A DNA stretch of 64,000 nt, taken from NCBI GenBank assembly GCA_032622095.1, contig CP136068.1, positions 163,139,465-163,203,464 of the forward strand, written 5' to 3'. The notes under the pieces were generated by a model. That model was not told the DNA's origin, ran no database searches, and saw only the letters and a list, made by a program, of their open reading frames with translations. This document shows positions 35,272-46,994 of this stretch, piece by piece (within the stretch, counting starts at the first letter, position 1; every line of letters starts with the position of its first letter). A program made the position numbers and the translations under genes. This DNA is from Siphonodentalium dalli. Lineage: Eukaryota > Mollusca > Scaphopoda > Gadilida > Siphonodentaliidae.

Positions 35272-35815
35272 TATGCAAACACCCTACCACACAACAACAA
35301 ACCAAACCCACAACAAACATCCACTACACCGCAACAACAAACCAAACCCACAACAAACATCCACTACCCCACAACAACAAACCAAACCCACAACAAACAC
35401 CCTACCCAACAACAACAAACCAAACCCACACCAAACATCCACTACCCCACAACAACAAACCAAACCCACAACAAACATCTACTACCCCACAACAACAAAC
35501 CAAACCCACAACAAACACTCTACCCCACAACAAACAAAACGCACAACAAACACCCTACCCCACAACAGCAAACCAAACCCACAACAAACATCAACCACCC
35601 CACAACAACAAACCAAACTCACAACAAACATCCACTACCACCAAACCAAACCCACAACAAACATCCACTACCCCACAACAACAGACCAAACCCACAACAA
35701 ACATCCACAACCCCACAACAACAAACCAAACGCACAACAAACATCCACTACCCCACAACAACAGACCCTACACCACAACAACAAACCAAACCCACAACAA
35801 ACATCCACTCCCATG
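35272..35815 (+). repeat. A/C-rich minisatellite, ~40-bp unit
   Basis: The unit is built from ACAACAACAAACCAAACCCA followed by CAACAAACATCCACTACCCC, with length variants. The plus strand is almost free of G for over 500 bp. One frame stays open for 257 codons (Thr/Gln/Asn/Pro-rich) across the array and its flank. The codon pattern follows the repeat, so I do not call a gene. Confidence 0.9.
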
Positions 35816-35842
35816 TGCACGTGTTCACGAGTTCTGATCTAA

Positions 35843-37871
35843 ATTGTTTTCATATGCCAAAATTATATATGTATGTACGTATTGTGTATTAATATATATA
35901 CTGTGTCATACCGAACACGTCCGGCGATTGCAGAATAAATTATGAGTCTTATTCTGTTTATATGTGTTGGTGTAACTTTGTATGACCATGCTGACGACAT
36001 GTGTTATATAGAAACCACAATGAGGTGACAGTCATATTCACATCCAGATGAGATGACATACATATACATTGTGATAACATATGTATGGTCGTTTAGGATT
36101 AACATAGAATCGTCACAATATTAGCTGATGCCTCTTGAAAAGCCAGACATTGTGTAATTAGTATCCGTACGTATATTCGATAAGATGAATCGGTTTAATT
36201 GTCGTGTAAAGGTCTACTCAAGTGGGAACAAACCATACATTCTGTTAAAAGATGATTATAACAAACCGTTGATACTTCGTATCGTTTCGTCATGTGGGGT
36301 TTATATACAAACCCCAATTATGTTAACACAAAAAGAATATCCGGTTAGCTGCATTCATGAGCCTGTGGTCGAGGTGTTACGTTGTCATTCACTCACCTTC
36401 TTGAAATCGCAAATTTGAAGGCAGAGATGGATGTCTAATTAATTTCAATTAAAATCCATTCATAATAGATATGTAAGCAATATTTCGAACATTATGGATT
36501 CATATTTCAGATGACAACCCTATAGTCCAACTGATCAGTCTCAGATACACACAAAATCATGCGAAAAATCATCAGTACTCCTTAAGTGCTACACACGATC
36601 CGGTGTTAGTGACATCTTGGTCCGCGACTTTGACATCTGTCTGGACTGACAGTGGTCCCATCATATCGCGCGCATATTTAGAATGACACTGATTGTTTAA
36701 ATGCTGTTCAATCCTATGCTTCATTGACAGATTCAGCTATATACCGGAATGTGTGTTGGCAGCGTGGAAGGCCAGGAGCTATACCAGTGGATAGATGTTC
36801 TCGAAAATATGAACGATTATTGGCGGCTTGGAGTCAGGTTTTGCAGACTTTTCGGCGAGAAATTGTTCGTAATTGTGCTTCTTGTTCCTCTGCTTTGTCC
36901 ATTTCTAGGAAGATTCGTCGTCATCGGAAATCAGAGATGTGATTGATAATCGTTTCAAGTCTGGAATGTCGGATTTGATAATCGCATCAGCCTCGCCTGT
37001 GTATCATGTGGTGTGTCCTTTTGTAGCTGTCCGCGATCGAATCAGAGATTTGTATTCCTTGTCCCTTGTGTTGAAGGTTCGAGGGACCAATGTCGGGGAG
37101 CCGAATGTATAGCGGAAGATCGAAGAATACGTCCGTTCAATACTTATTTAATCGTAACACTGCCGATCTATAAGCAACAATTCACAGTTTCACACATTCA
37201 ATAATTCACTCAGACTGTTCATGTGCGACTACAAGCGCGGGTGAGTACAATTAGGCAGTCTAATGAGTCTATGTATACATTAACCACATATCTCCCGATC
37301 ATGAACAAAAGCAAAAACACTATTGAAATAATTCACTAAAAATTAATAAATTGTTTGATCTGACTGAAATCGGGTAGATAAATACTCCTGCTTCATGTGG
37401 GCGTAAACATATGTTGTTCGTTGTCTGTTTTACCGTGAGAAACACGCAAATTCCCATATCATATACGTGAAAATTACTTTCCCATTCAGTCTAGTTTGGT
37501 GATACCTTCCGGCTTGGTGATACCACGTACAAGGGGATGCTGACGCGTGTCATGTTTCAATGTAACAGATACATGCACCCCTATATCAAAATGAGCAGAC
37601 CTCGGCCAAATATTTTTGGCAGAACAAATTTCGGGTCGAGTAGAAAAAAGTGGGTCGAATTTCATTTTTCGCTCTGCACGGTCGGGAAAATTTCGGAAAA
37701 TGTGGCACAATGTCCCATATTCATAAATGGCCACCTGTGCCGAACTTTTTGAGCCAAAATTATGATGGGGTGATAACTCTGAGCTTTGACAGGTGTGTTC
37801 CTCCACTTGAATATTTTTTACCCCCGAATCCAAATAAATAGTAATCGAGGGGCGCATAATCGGATTATGCA
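35843..37871. other. Stretch without a recognised gene
   Basis: Several open frames occur. The longest is a 128-codon minus-strand frame at 37,486-37,872. None shows a domain I know, and the plus-strand frames at 36,724-36,946 overlap one another. The 37.5-37.87 kb part may be an unclassified repeat. Confidence 0.4.
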
Positions 37872-38165
37872 TCTTTAAAACACTTCTTCAAATATTTCCG
37901 TTATTTCGTCAAAAACACTTCTTCAAATATCGCCGTTATTTAGTTAATAAAAATATTTTCTTATTTTGGGATCACATATCAAAATGAGAGGATATGGTGA
38001 TCCCCTTTTCATGGGATCACTATATCCTCTCATTTTGATATATGATCCTGCCTTCATTGAGCCACTAGTGACTCCTGACTCGAGGATCACATATTATATG
38101 ATACCCTATCCTACGGAGGATCACATATTGTTTTATATCTACACCCGTGCGCATGGCCTGGTCAT
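37872..38165 (+). repeat. Dispersed repeat R4, copy 1
   Basis: It begins with two tandem copies of AAAACACTTCTTCAAATAT and contains a hairpin (ATCAAAATGAGAGGATAT paired with ATATCCTCTCATTTTGAT). It ends with CACCCGTGCGCATGGCCTG. The same sequence at 61,650-62,220 is split by an M2 MITE. Confidence 0.8.
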
Positions 38166-38190
38166 GCGGCATTTCTGTTGTCCCTTCATC

Positions 38191-38785
38191 ACTGTCGGAT
38201 ACCGTTTAGGTTCGGACATTCCAAGATGGCGGCGCCCAGTAAAGAAGATAAACGGTAAGTGTATATATTGTCTCCAAGCATCAATTAACGACATCTTTCG
38301 GTGATACACCTTTAAACAGTTATGTAGGAATTTGTATGCCCAACACCTACGTAACACGCCTTTCGCATGACAGGCATGTGAATTGTTGTATTTGGCGTGT
38401 CAAGTCGTCATAATTTTTCAAAATTTTATCGAGGCGGCGAAATGTTCGCTTTTTCGTATTTTTTTGGCCCTGGGCTCATGGATCCGCAAATTTATGTATT
38501 GTTGTGGGTAGATTAGGTTACCACACATATTCGGAATGCAAAACCGGCGATATTTATATTGTCTAACTCCGAAAAAACGACCTTTGAAAATTTAAAAATG
38601 TTCAGGTTCAGATTCGAAATATTCCCGATGATTTTGTTCAGGTTCAGACACAATTTTCGTTCGGGTTCGGACAAATTTGGTTCAGGTTCAGACGCATCAA
38701 AAACCTCGCATAGAAGTGACATGCCGAGCTGCAGTCGCGTTCGTATTGCGTTTTTGTGCGTATTGATTATTTTCTATTCGTACAA
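38191..38785 (+). repeat. Left arm of a 3.6-kb inverted repeat
   Basis: It matches the reverse complement of 41,243-41,836 over ~595 bp. The outer edge reads ACTGTCGGATACC. Inside are runs of GTTCAGGTTCAG/GTTCGGGTTCGG and an exon-like ATGGCGGCGCCC segment. The loop contains MITEs. Confidence 0.8.
38226..38254 (+). other. Exon-1-like sequence inside the inverted arm
   Basis: CCAAGATGGCGGCGCCCAGT matches the YY1-type start-site word (AAnATGGCGGC) seen at many animal housekeeping gene starts. It opens a frame MAAPSKEDK and meets a strong donor (AACG|GTAAGT). The same 29 bases occur intact in the opposite arm. No downstream exon can be linked, so it may be a captured gene start or chance. Confidence 0.35.
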
Positions 38786-39593
38786 AAAACCATAATGTGG
38801 AACACGTGACATGGTTTTAGCCCACTCGCGAATAATTTGGGCGGAGTTTCTTATTTTTTTATTTTTTTTTATTTTTATCATTTATTCATATTTTTGATAC
38901 AATTTATCAATTATTACAGTGGTGTATTTCATAAATACATAATTCATACATAAATTAATAATCATAGACACTGTGTATTACGACCCTGTGTATAAATTAA
39001 TTTGTCGCCATGCCACTCAAATGTGTTGTACTCGATATTTGCCAGAAACGTTTTTCGTCTAATGATTTTGGTCTTATACTTTGTGAAACTGCAGAGGAAA
39101 CTAGGTTTTAAGAAAGTTGAAAGTTCTGTAATAATGGACTTTTTTTGCTGTGCTATGTACACTATGGTTTTGGGATTTAATAGATAATCTTTTTTAACAT
39201 AATTGGGACAAATGTCAACAATATATTGATTGGGATTAATAAATAATGTTGGGCTTTTAAACCTCTTTGGGGAAACTTCTCAATGATCGAGTGAAGAGTT
39301 TCTTATTTTATGCATGTGGGATAAATGCATGCGCTCACGTGGTTCCCTTCCACATCCACATACGAGGCCACGAAGGCCGCCGCAGGTAGATGAGCAGATA
39401 ACTGTACATAACTGTCGATATATACATCCTCCTGTTACATGTTGGTGCACGCATGACCATTGATATTAGACTGGTATTCACTGGTGGTGATGAAACATTC
39501 CAAGCTGCAAAAGAGAGTTCAGTCCCCTCGCTAAGCTGTCTTGCACAACTTTGCACGGAGCTTGGTAACATTCATGTCAATTTCAGAACTGAG

Positions 39594-40236
39594 TTAAAGG
39601 GGTACTGTACGCCATCTTCAATAAATTTCCGGTAATACCAACGATCGAATATCGATAAGAACGATTAGTAATTTGAGTCGGAGATGTATTCTGTAAACGT
39701 TCTCCGACTCAAATTACTAATCTTTCTGTATATTATCGATGTTAGACTAATTGTTGGTATTACCGGTAATTTATTGAAGATGTATTCTGTAAACGTTCAA
39801 ATCAACAGGTTATCTTAAAATCAAAGTTCATAATTTGATATCGATTAAATTTATGAATGGAGCCAAAAATTAAATTACGAATTTCCGTGTACAAGACGTA
39901 ATCAAATTAATTGACGGATAGTGGATTGGGCAACGCGTGGCACACACGATCGTGTAAAACATATGTTGATATACAGGGCATATGCCCAAGCCACTCAATG
40001 GCTAGTGAAAATAACTTAAATGGGTATATAACATAAAATTTATTTGATATATTTGCTTGAAAACTGTACAGAAATTACGCGACAATGACAATTGGTATTT
40101 TTGCATTCCGGCTGATCTGCCATCCATAACATTACTTCATACTCAACAAACTTTAAAATAGCGGAAAACTGGTTACCTTTTTCTACGACTCAAAAACTAT
40201 AGACATCAACAACATTTGAGTACAGTATCCATTTCA
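39594..40236 (+). mobile_element. MITE family M3, copy 2
   Basis: Inverted relative to the 31.2-kb copy. The left end TTAAAGGGGTACTGTACG is intact, and the right end is decayed (GTACAGTATCCATTTC). It contains an extra internal hairpin around GATTAGTAATTTGAGTCGGA, and the word GATGTATTCTGTAAACGTTC occurs twice (39,682 and 39,779). Confidence 0.75.
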
Positions 40237-40322
40237 AGCATTCAATGATTGAGGCCTTTTAAAACAACGTCACTTTAAATCATGTACCATGCATGTCCAC
40301 CGTAACTCTTGACAGTGGGGGT

Positions 40323-40724
40323 ATAACCCTTTACCCAACAGAAGAGCCCTGTGCCAATGCATTCTCCTATATATGCGAGTCGACCATAGGTCGCCTCGCA
40401 TATATAAGAGAATGCATTGGCTTAACACATTACAAATTATAAAATTGTTAAAGAATGTAAGAATAAATGGTAAAAAGTGTTAAAAAAAGATTTTTTTTAG
40501 GCCAATGCATTCTCTTATATATGCGAGGCGACCTATGGTCGACTCGCATATATAAGAGAATGCATCGGCACCGGGCATAACTGTAACCATCACAATGTGG
40601 TCAATGAGCCGGTTCCAATGATATCCATATTTGTATATGGTTCTATTGAGACAGACCGAAGATATTTTAGGCTGTTGAAGCTTTATTTGGCCGGTTTTGG
40701 CCGGTTTGTTGGGTAAAGGGTTAA
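40323..40724 (+). mobile_element. TTAA MITE (M1) copy 6
   Basis: The left edge reads ATAACCCTTTACCC, with the TTAA mutated on that side. The right edge keeps GGGTTAA. Both palindromes are present with a few substitutions (TCTCCTATATA, GCATCGGCACC). Confidence 0.85.
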
Positions 40725-41242
40725 GAGCACGTGAAACATCGGGGTTATGAATTACCCTTCAACTAGCAGTTTCACTAATCGTGACGTTCTAGCACGACGT
40801 CACCTAACACAGGATCGATAGGTCTGCTACTGAAGTATTCTTATTGGTGCTGATTGGTGTGAATTTATCTGATAACCGATGAAAATCACACCACATGGTA
40901 GCTATTGATGTGGGGACAAAATAGTTATCTCCGCCAACATCGTGGGATACATGGAGATTTAAAACCCGGATGTCTCTTATTGAAACCCCTTGGCTCCGCC
41001 TCGGGGTTCAAAATCGAGAACCAGGTATAAATATCCATGTAACCCCGATATTGCAGAAGATAAGTAATATTACCACTGTTGCTCATATGTAATATGGCAA
41101 TGTAATTTCATTTCCCACTAGCTGGTGTATAATCGACATTTCTCGAGAATATTTAACTGTGGCTTTTATCCCATTAATTCGGAGAATTTACCACCTATAT
41201 TTGGAAATTTCAGCTGACACATTTAGATATAACAATGCATGT

Positions 41243-41836
41243 TCGTAAATAACACGCACAATAAGAACGCGACTGCACCTCGGCATGTCATTTCTAGGTA
41301 AGGTTTTGATGCGTCCGAACCTGAACTAAAATTGTCCGAACCTGAACGAAATTTGTCCGAACCCGAACGAAAATTGTGTCTGAACCTGAACAAAATCATC
41401 GGGAATGTTGCAAATCTAAACCTGAACATTTTGAAATTTTCAAAGGTCGTTTTTCGGAGTTAGACAATAAAACTATCGCCTGTTTTGCATTCCGAAGATG
41501 TGTGGTAACCTAATCTACCCACAACAATACATAAATTTGCGGACCCATGAGCCCAGGGCCAAAAAAATAAGAAAAAGCGAACATTTCGCCGCCTCGATAA
41601 AATTTTGAAAAATTATGACGACTTGACACGCCAAATACAACAATTCACATGCCTGTCATGCGAAAGGCGTGTTACGTATGTGTTGGGCATACAAATTCCT
41701 ACATAACTGTTTAAAGGTGTATCACCGAAAGATGTCGTTAATTGATGCTTGGAGACAATATATACACTTACCGTTTATCTTCTTTACTGGGCGCCGCCAT
41801 CTTGGAATGTCCGAACCTAAACGGGTATCCGACAGT
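41243..41836 (-). repeat. Right arm of the 3.6-kb inverted repeat
   Basis: Reverse-complement partner of 38,191-38,785, ending GGTATCCGACAGT. A high level of identity is visible in the outer 250 bp. Confidence 0.8.
41772..41800 (-). other. Exon-1-like sequence, inverted copy
   Basis: The same 29 bases as 38,226-38,254 on the opposite strand. ATG, YY1-like context and GTAAGTG donor are all preserved. Confidence 0.35.
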
Positions 41837-41844
41837 GTGCATGT

Positions 41845-43480
41845 GAGAACAATGGTTCCTGTTGATAATAATTTGATGGCTATTTTAAAATTGCATCTAT
41901 AGTACATGGGGGTTTCCGACAGAAACATAATAATTATAGTATAATAATAAATAATTATGCTGAGATGTCTTTGTATTTCAAGCCAGAACATGGTAGTAAT
42001 ATGTACGATTATCTGTTTCCAAAGCAAGTGCTGAATATATGTCTCTTATATAATATAGGAATGGGGTTGACAAGTATTATATCATGTCATGAACTTTTAG
42101 TCTAGCTACGCACGTAGAGCTTATATTCCACCCGTTTAAACTATGTTTTAATGTTCTGATGGGGAACTTTATAGAATTCAGCACACAAAGCAGGGAATAT
42201 ATTTCGTTGTTAGTACTTGTAATAAACTTCCGTGTCAGAACATGAACCAGTTCCCATGGTTTGAAGTGGTGGATTATGAACTCTACGGACGTAGCAATGC
42301 AGTGTAGAGATTCATGACACCAAGCCTGCGAATAGCGTGTCTGTCATTTGCAGATTGAGGTCCCCAGAGGGTGAATTTAGTGATGCTATCCCACACAGCG
42401 GGCTAGTATCACCAAATTCACCCTCTGGGAACCTCAATCTGCTTAGGCCTCATCTTCTGGGAAGTATCTATAGTATCAAATTAACATTGTTTTTAGTTAT
42501 GTTTTCCCTTCGGGGAAGTTTCTATATCCCCTAATTTGCAGAAGGTAAATTCCATAATCAAGGTGTCCAATGGGTGGACATCATCAACTTCAACTGGGGA
42601 ACTTCAATCTGGTCATAGGTCTACCATATCATTTGAGGGCCTAAGCAGAATGAGGTTCTCAGAGGGTGAATTTGGTGATGCTAGCCCGCTGTGTGGGATA
42701 GCATCACTAAATTCACCCTCTTTGGGGACCCCATTCTGCAAATGACAGACAAGCTATTTGCAGGCTTGCATGACATGCAATGATGTAGCCAAATATATAG
42801 CCTCACTGGTGTCCAAAATTGTTTTTCACAAATTATGCACATCCCTTCATTGCACGTTTAGTGCAGCGGCCAAATCGAAAAAAGAGCTCTAGTTTTCGAG
42901 ATACCCCTACCCACGGTAGAACAAGTTGAAAAAAACTTTTTTAAAGAAGAAATATCAATTGTTCAGGAAAATGATAGTGAAAAATAACGGAATTGGTGGT
43001 GGCTATTGTCAAATCGACGATTAACGATACCCACCAGTGACTTTTCCAGAAATTAACGATTTTGGTAAAGCGAGGCTTGCGGCTATCTGCTAACTTATTT
43101 GCCAACATTGTTGGTGTTAACATTACTACATCATATCATATATCTACTTGATATGCAAAAAGTATTGGTTAATTTGGATTGTCCTGCCATTTGGAGTCGA
43201 AACATTTATTGTTTGCTGAAAAATCGCTCTTTTTCACAAAAATATTGTTTTTCAAACAGTATAATTCAAATGGATATTGCAATAATGCCAAACTATTTAA
43301 TCCATATAGTGTAGCAGTTATCTGACAAACATATGTAGACAGAAATTTAGAACGGTTTGCGAAATATTTGATTTTAGCTACCCCTCCCCAAACACGTTTT
43401 TGGTCGAAAAATTACATATGTTTGTTAACAACTTTACCAAATTTCCCAAATTGATCATAATGGGACCCAACATGACTCTT
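41845..43480 (+). repeat. Left part of a 7.3-kb inverted structure
   Basis: 41,845-42,310 matches the reverse complement of 48,780-49,165, and 43,280-43,480 matches the reverse complement of about 48,430-48,620. The order is mirrored, so the two sides form one large diverged inverted repeat. The left side is lengthened by the foldback element at 42.32-42.77 kb. Part of it is repeat R1 (CACGTAGAGCTTATATTCC). Confidence 0.6.
42321..42768. mobile_element. Four-arm foldback element with 8-bp target duplication
   Basis: The ends CAAGCCTGCGAATAGC and GCAGGCTTG are flanked by CATGACAC (42,313-42,320) and CATGACAT (42,769-42,776), an 8-bp duplication with one difference, as in hAT-type elements. Each half is itself a hairpin (CCCAGAGGGTGAATTTAGTG...CAAATTCACCCTCTGGGA), and the two halves are inverted copies of each other. 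No ORF of interest. Confidence 0.8.
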
Positions 43481-43696
43481 TTGCTGAAAATTGGGCTAGG
43501 GTACATTGCTGAAGTGATTTTAGACATGAACAGGCTTCCAGACCCTCAGTACAACAACAACAACACATTTTATTGATAACAGCTGCTATACATAAACATG
43601 CCTTTGCATGTAGGACTGAAATATTTGTTATAAACAAGAATATGACACACAATGTCTAAATAGAGTCTCCCAAATTTAAAATAATCACTTTTGTTG

Positions 43697-44161
43697 TTAA
43701 CCCTTTACCCAACAAACCGGCCAAAACCGGCCAAATAAAGCTTCAACAGCCTAAAATATCTTCGGTCTGTCTCAATAGAACCATACAAATATGGATATCA
43801 TTGGAACCGGCTCCTTGACCACATTGTGGTGGTTACAGTTATGCCCTGTGCCAATGCATTCTCTTATATATGCGAGTCGACCATAGGTCGCCTCGCATAT
43901 ATAAGAGAATGCATTGGCCTAAAAAAAATATTTGTTTAACACTTTTTACCATTTTTTCTTACATTCTTTAACAATTTTATAATTTTTTCTTACATTTTTT
44001 AACAATTTTTATAATATTTTTCTACATTCTTGAAATTTTTTATCATTTTTAATATGTGTTAAGCCAATGCATTCTCTTATATATGCGAGGCGACCTATGG
44101 TCGACTCGCATATATAAGAGAATGCATTGGCACAGGGCCGTTCTGTTGGGTAAAGGGTTAA
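43697..44161 (-). mobile_element. TTAA MITE (M1) copy 7
   Basis: 465 bp, longest copy. The A/T-rich spacer between palindromes is expanded by extra TTCTTACATT(C/T)TTTAACAAT segments. Bounded by TTAA, same orientation as copies 1 and 4. Confidence 0.85.
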
Positions 44162-44329
44162 AGTGATCGTTAGTGTCCCTCTAAATAATAAGTAATATAT
44201 AGGAAATAAATATTATGTCCAAATGAATGCCCACTATAGTCTCACCAAGGTGGCAGTTCTCTTAATTTTGTATACCAGTATATCTAAATCAAAAGCAAAA
44301 TAGTGTCACGAGTAGCTGAGAGAACGTTG

Positions 44330-46990
44330 TCATATATTCAGTTATTTGTGTGTTCAAGACTTCAAATAGGTTAGGTTCTCCAAACCATCGAAAAATGGTC
44401 TTTCTTAAATTCCGTTCGCTTTTTTAAAGTGCCGCAGGCTTTCGGAAAACGATCCCATCCAAAGTAATTATATATTTCCTGATCGAATAGCCTTTTCTCC
44501 ACACCTCTGCTAAAACGTATACATCATTTTAGTTCGTGGTATGTTCAAGACTTCAGATAGGGTAGGCGGTCGCAAAAACAATAAAAATTCGCCTTTCGAT
44601 TATTTCCAGCCGATTATTGCAAAGTCTCCCAGACTCACAGGAGCCAGGAACCAACCTATCCGTATAAATTGTTTACTTCCTAATAGAACTACTCTCTGTC
44701 CACAGCCTCAGTCAGATCGTGGTGTTTTCAGGACTTAAAATAGCGTAGGTGGTCACACAATCAGTTAACATTTGCATTTTTGTTATTTGCCCCTTATTGT
44801 AAAGTGTTACAGACTGCTGGGTTGAATAGCCCTTCGGCCACAACATCTGTTGATATTGAGAGCATAATCCCTTCAGTACGTGATGTGTTCAAGACTTAGA
44901 ATAGGATGGGGGTACATAAAACTGAAAATGTGCAAGCCGCTTGAAGTGAAGTGCCACACGATGCAGGCTTACGAGAACCAACACACCCATGGTGTGAATA
45001 AATTATCCTTATAAAAACTACCCTTTGGTCACACCCTCGGTTAATATTGAGAACATATCATTCCAGCATGTCTTGTCTTCAAGACTTCAAATAGGGTAGT
45101 GGGTCCTAAAAAATTGCCTTTCCTATTTTCCAGCCACTTTTCGTAAGGTACCGTGCTCATGTTTTCTGAACCCAATACATCTATATAAATTGTGTACTTC
45201 CTTATAAATCTACCCATTGTCCATACACTCAGTTAGCACTGAGACGATACCGTTCCAGTTCGTGGTGTGTTCTAGTCTTCAAACTGAGTAGAAGTTCCTA
45301 AAAACAGTGAACAATTATATTTTATATTTGCCAGCTGCTTTTTGTAAAGTGTCCCTGGCTGTCGGGTATCAACACATCTATAACAGTAATATTTTGTATT
45401 TCCTGATAGCATAGCCATTTGTCCATACTGTCGTTTGACATTGAGGGCTCATCCATTGAGTTCGTGATGGGTTCAATAGTTTACATGGGGTTGGCGGTCC
45501 CTAGAAATTCGCCTTTATCGTTTGCAATCTGCTTTTTGTAAGGTGCTTTCGTGAACCAACCTATCATTAACATTGCATCTTTATTGATAGAACAGCCATT
45601 CTGACACAATCGCGTGTGATATTGCTAGCATATGCCTTTAGCTAGTGATGTGTGGAAGTCATCAGATAGGGATTGGTGTCCCCTAAGACAAAGGGAAATT
45701 AGTCTTTTTTCAGCCGCTTGTTGTAAAGTGCCGTAGACTTTCTGGAACCACCCCAACCATAACACATGTGTATTTCCGAAATACTACTACCATTTGTCCA
45801 TACCCGCAGTTAAATGTGAGAGCATATCATTTAAGTCCGTGTCGTGTTTAAGACTTGAAGTGGGATAGTGGGGTCCCCAGGATTTCGGGACAACAAAACC
45901 ACCCATATCATTTGATAATTCCCTGATAGCAATACCTTTCGTTTACACATTCAGCTAAGTTTTGGAGCATATAACTTCAGTTCATGATGTGTTCAAGATA
46001 TGAAATGGGTCAGGGGCCTTCCAAAACAGCGATAAGTAGCCTTTCTCGTTTACCAGTACCTTTTTTTAAAGTGTCCCAGACATTCGAGAACTAACCCATC
46101 CATAAAAAGGTGTATATTTATCTATATAGCGTCAACGTCTCTACGCCTTAGTTAATGTTGGGAGCATATCCTTTTAGTTCATGGTGTGTTCAAGACTTCA
46201 AATGGGATAGGGTAGCCTCAAAACAAAGAAAATTCACCTTTCGTATTTGCCAGCCGCATTTTGTAAAGTGCTCTAGGATTTCGGGAACAAACTACTCATA
46301 TACATTGTATATTCCCTGATATATAGTGTATATCCTTTCAGTTCGTGGTGTGTTTAAGACTTTAAATGGGGTAGGGGCCTCAAACAAAGAAAATTCAACT
46401 TTCGTATATGCCAGCCGCTTTTGTAAAGTACCCTGGGATTTCGGGAACCAAACCACCCATAACAAAATGATATTCCCTAATAACACTACCTTTCGTTCAC
46501 ACTGTCAGTTAATATTAAGAGCATACATCTTCAGTGTATGGTGTATTCAAGAGTTTAAATGGATTTATAAAGGGGTCGCACAAAACTAAATATTCGCCTT
46601 TGTCGTTTGCCATCCGCTTTTTGTAAAGTGTCAAAGACTTTCGGGAACCAAGCCATCTAGAAACATTGTGTAAGCCCTGATATTACTAACCTTTGTCCAC
46701 TTTCTCAGTCAATATTGAGAGCAATCATTTCAGTGTGTTCAACTTTAACACGTCAATTGTGTAGGGGGTCCTCAAACCATAGCAAATTCGTCTTTATTAT
46801 TTATCAGCAGCTTTGTGTAAAGCGACACAGACACAAACCACCCATACAAATTGTGAATTTCCCTGATTGCACTACCTTCCGTTCACACTCTCAGTTAATA
46901 TAGAGAGCATATAGCTTCAGTTCGTATTGTGTTCAAGGCTTTATATCGGGTAGAGTGTTCTCGAAAATAGAAAATTCGCCTTTCATATTT
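44330..46990 (+). repeat. Degenerate satellite, ~160-200-bp unit, ~15 copies
   Basis: Each unit carries, in order, GTGTGTTCAAGACTTCAAAT, a GGGTAGGGG segment, AAAATTCGCCTTTCGTATTT, GCCAGCCGCTTTTTGTAAAG, a TTTCGGGAACCAA segment and CTCAGTTAATATTGAGAGCA. Units are strongly diverged, so the array is old. One more unit resumes at about 47,830-47,990 after an inserted block. Confidence 0.85.
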
Positions 46991-46994
46991 GCCC

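Noticed and set aside
35069-35842. 257-residue Thr/Gln/Asn-rich protein
   Set aside because: The frame is produced by a ~40-bp A/C-rich repeat with variable unit length. No start context, domain or splice evidence.
36724-36946. Two overlapping plus-strand frames, one with a hydrophobic stretch
   Set aside because: Overlap in different frames, short, with no signal of a real gene.
37486-37872. 128-residue minus-strand frame as a gene
   Set aside because: No domain, no splice context and no recognised homologue. Probably a repeat, though I could not prove it.
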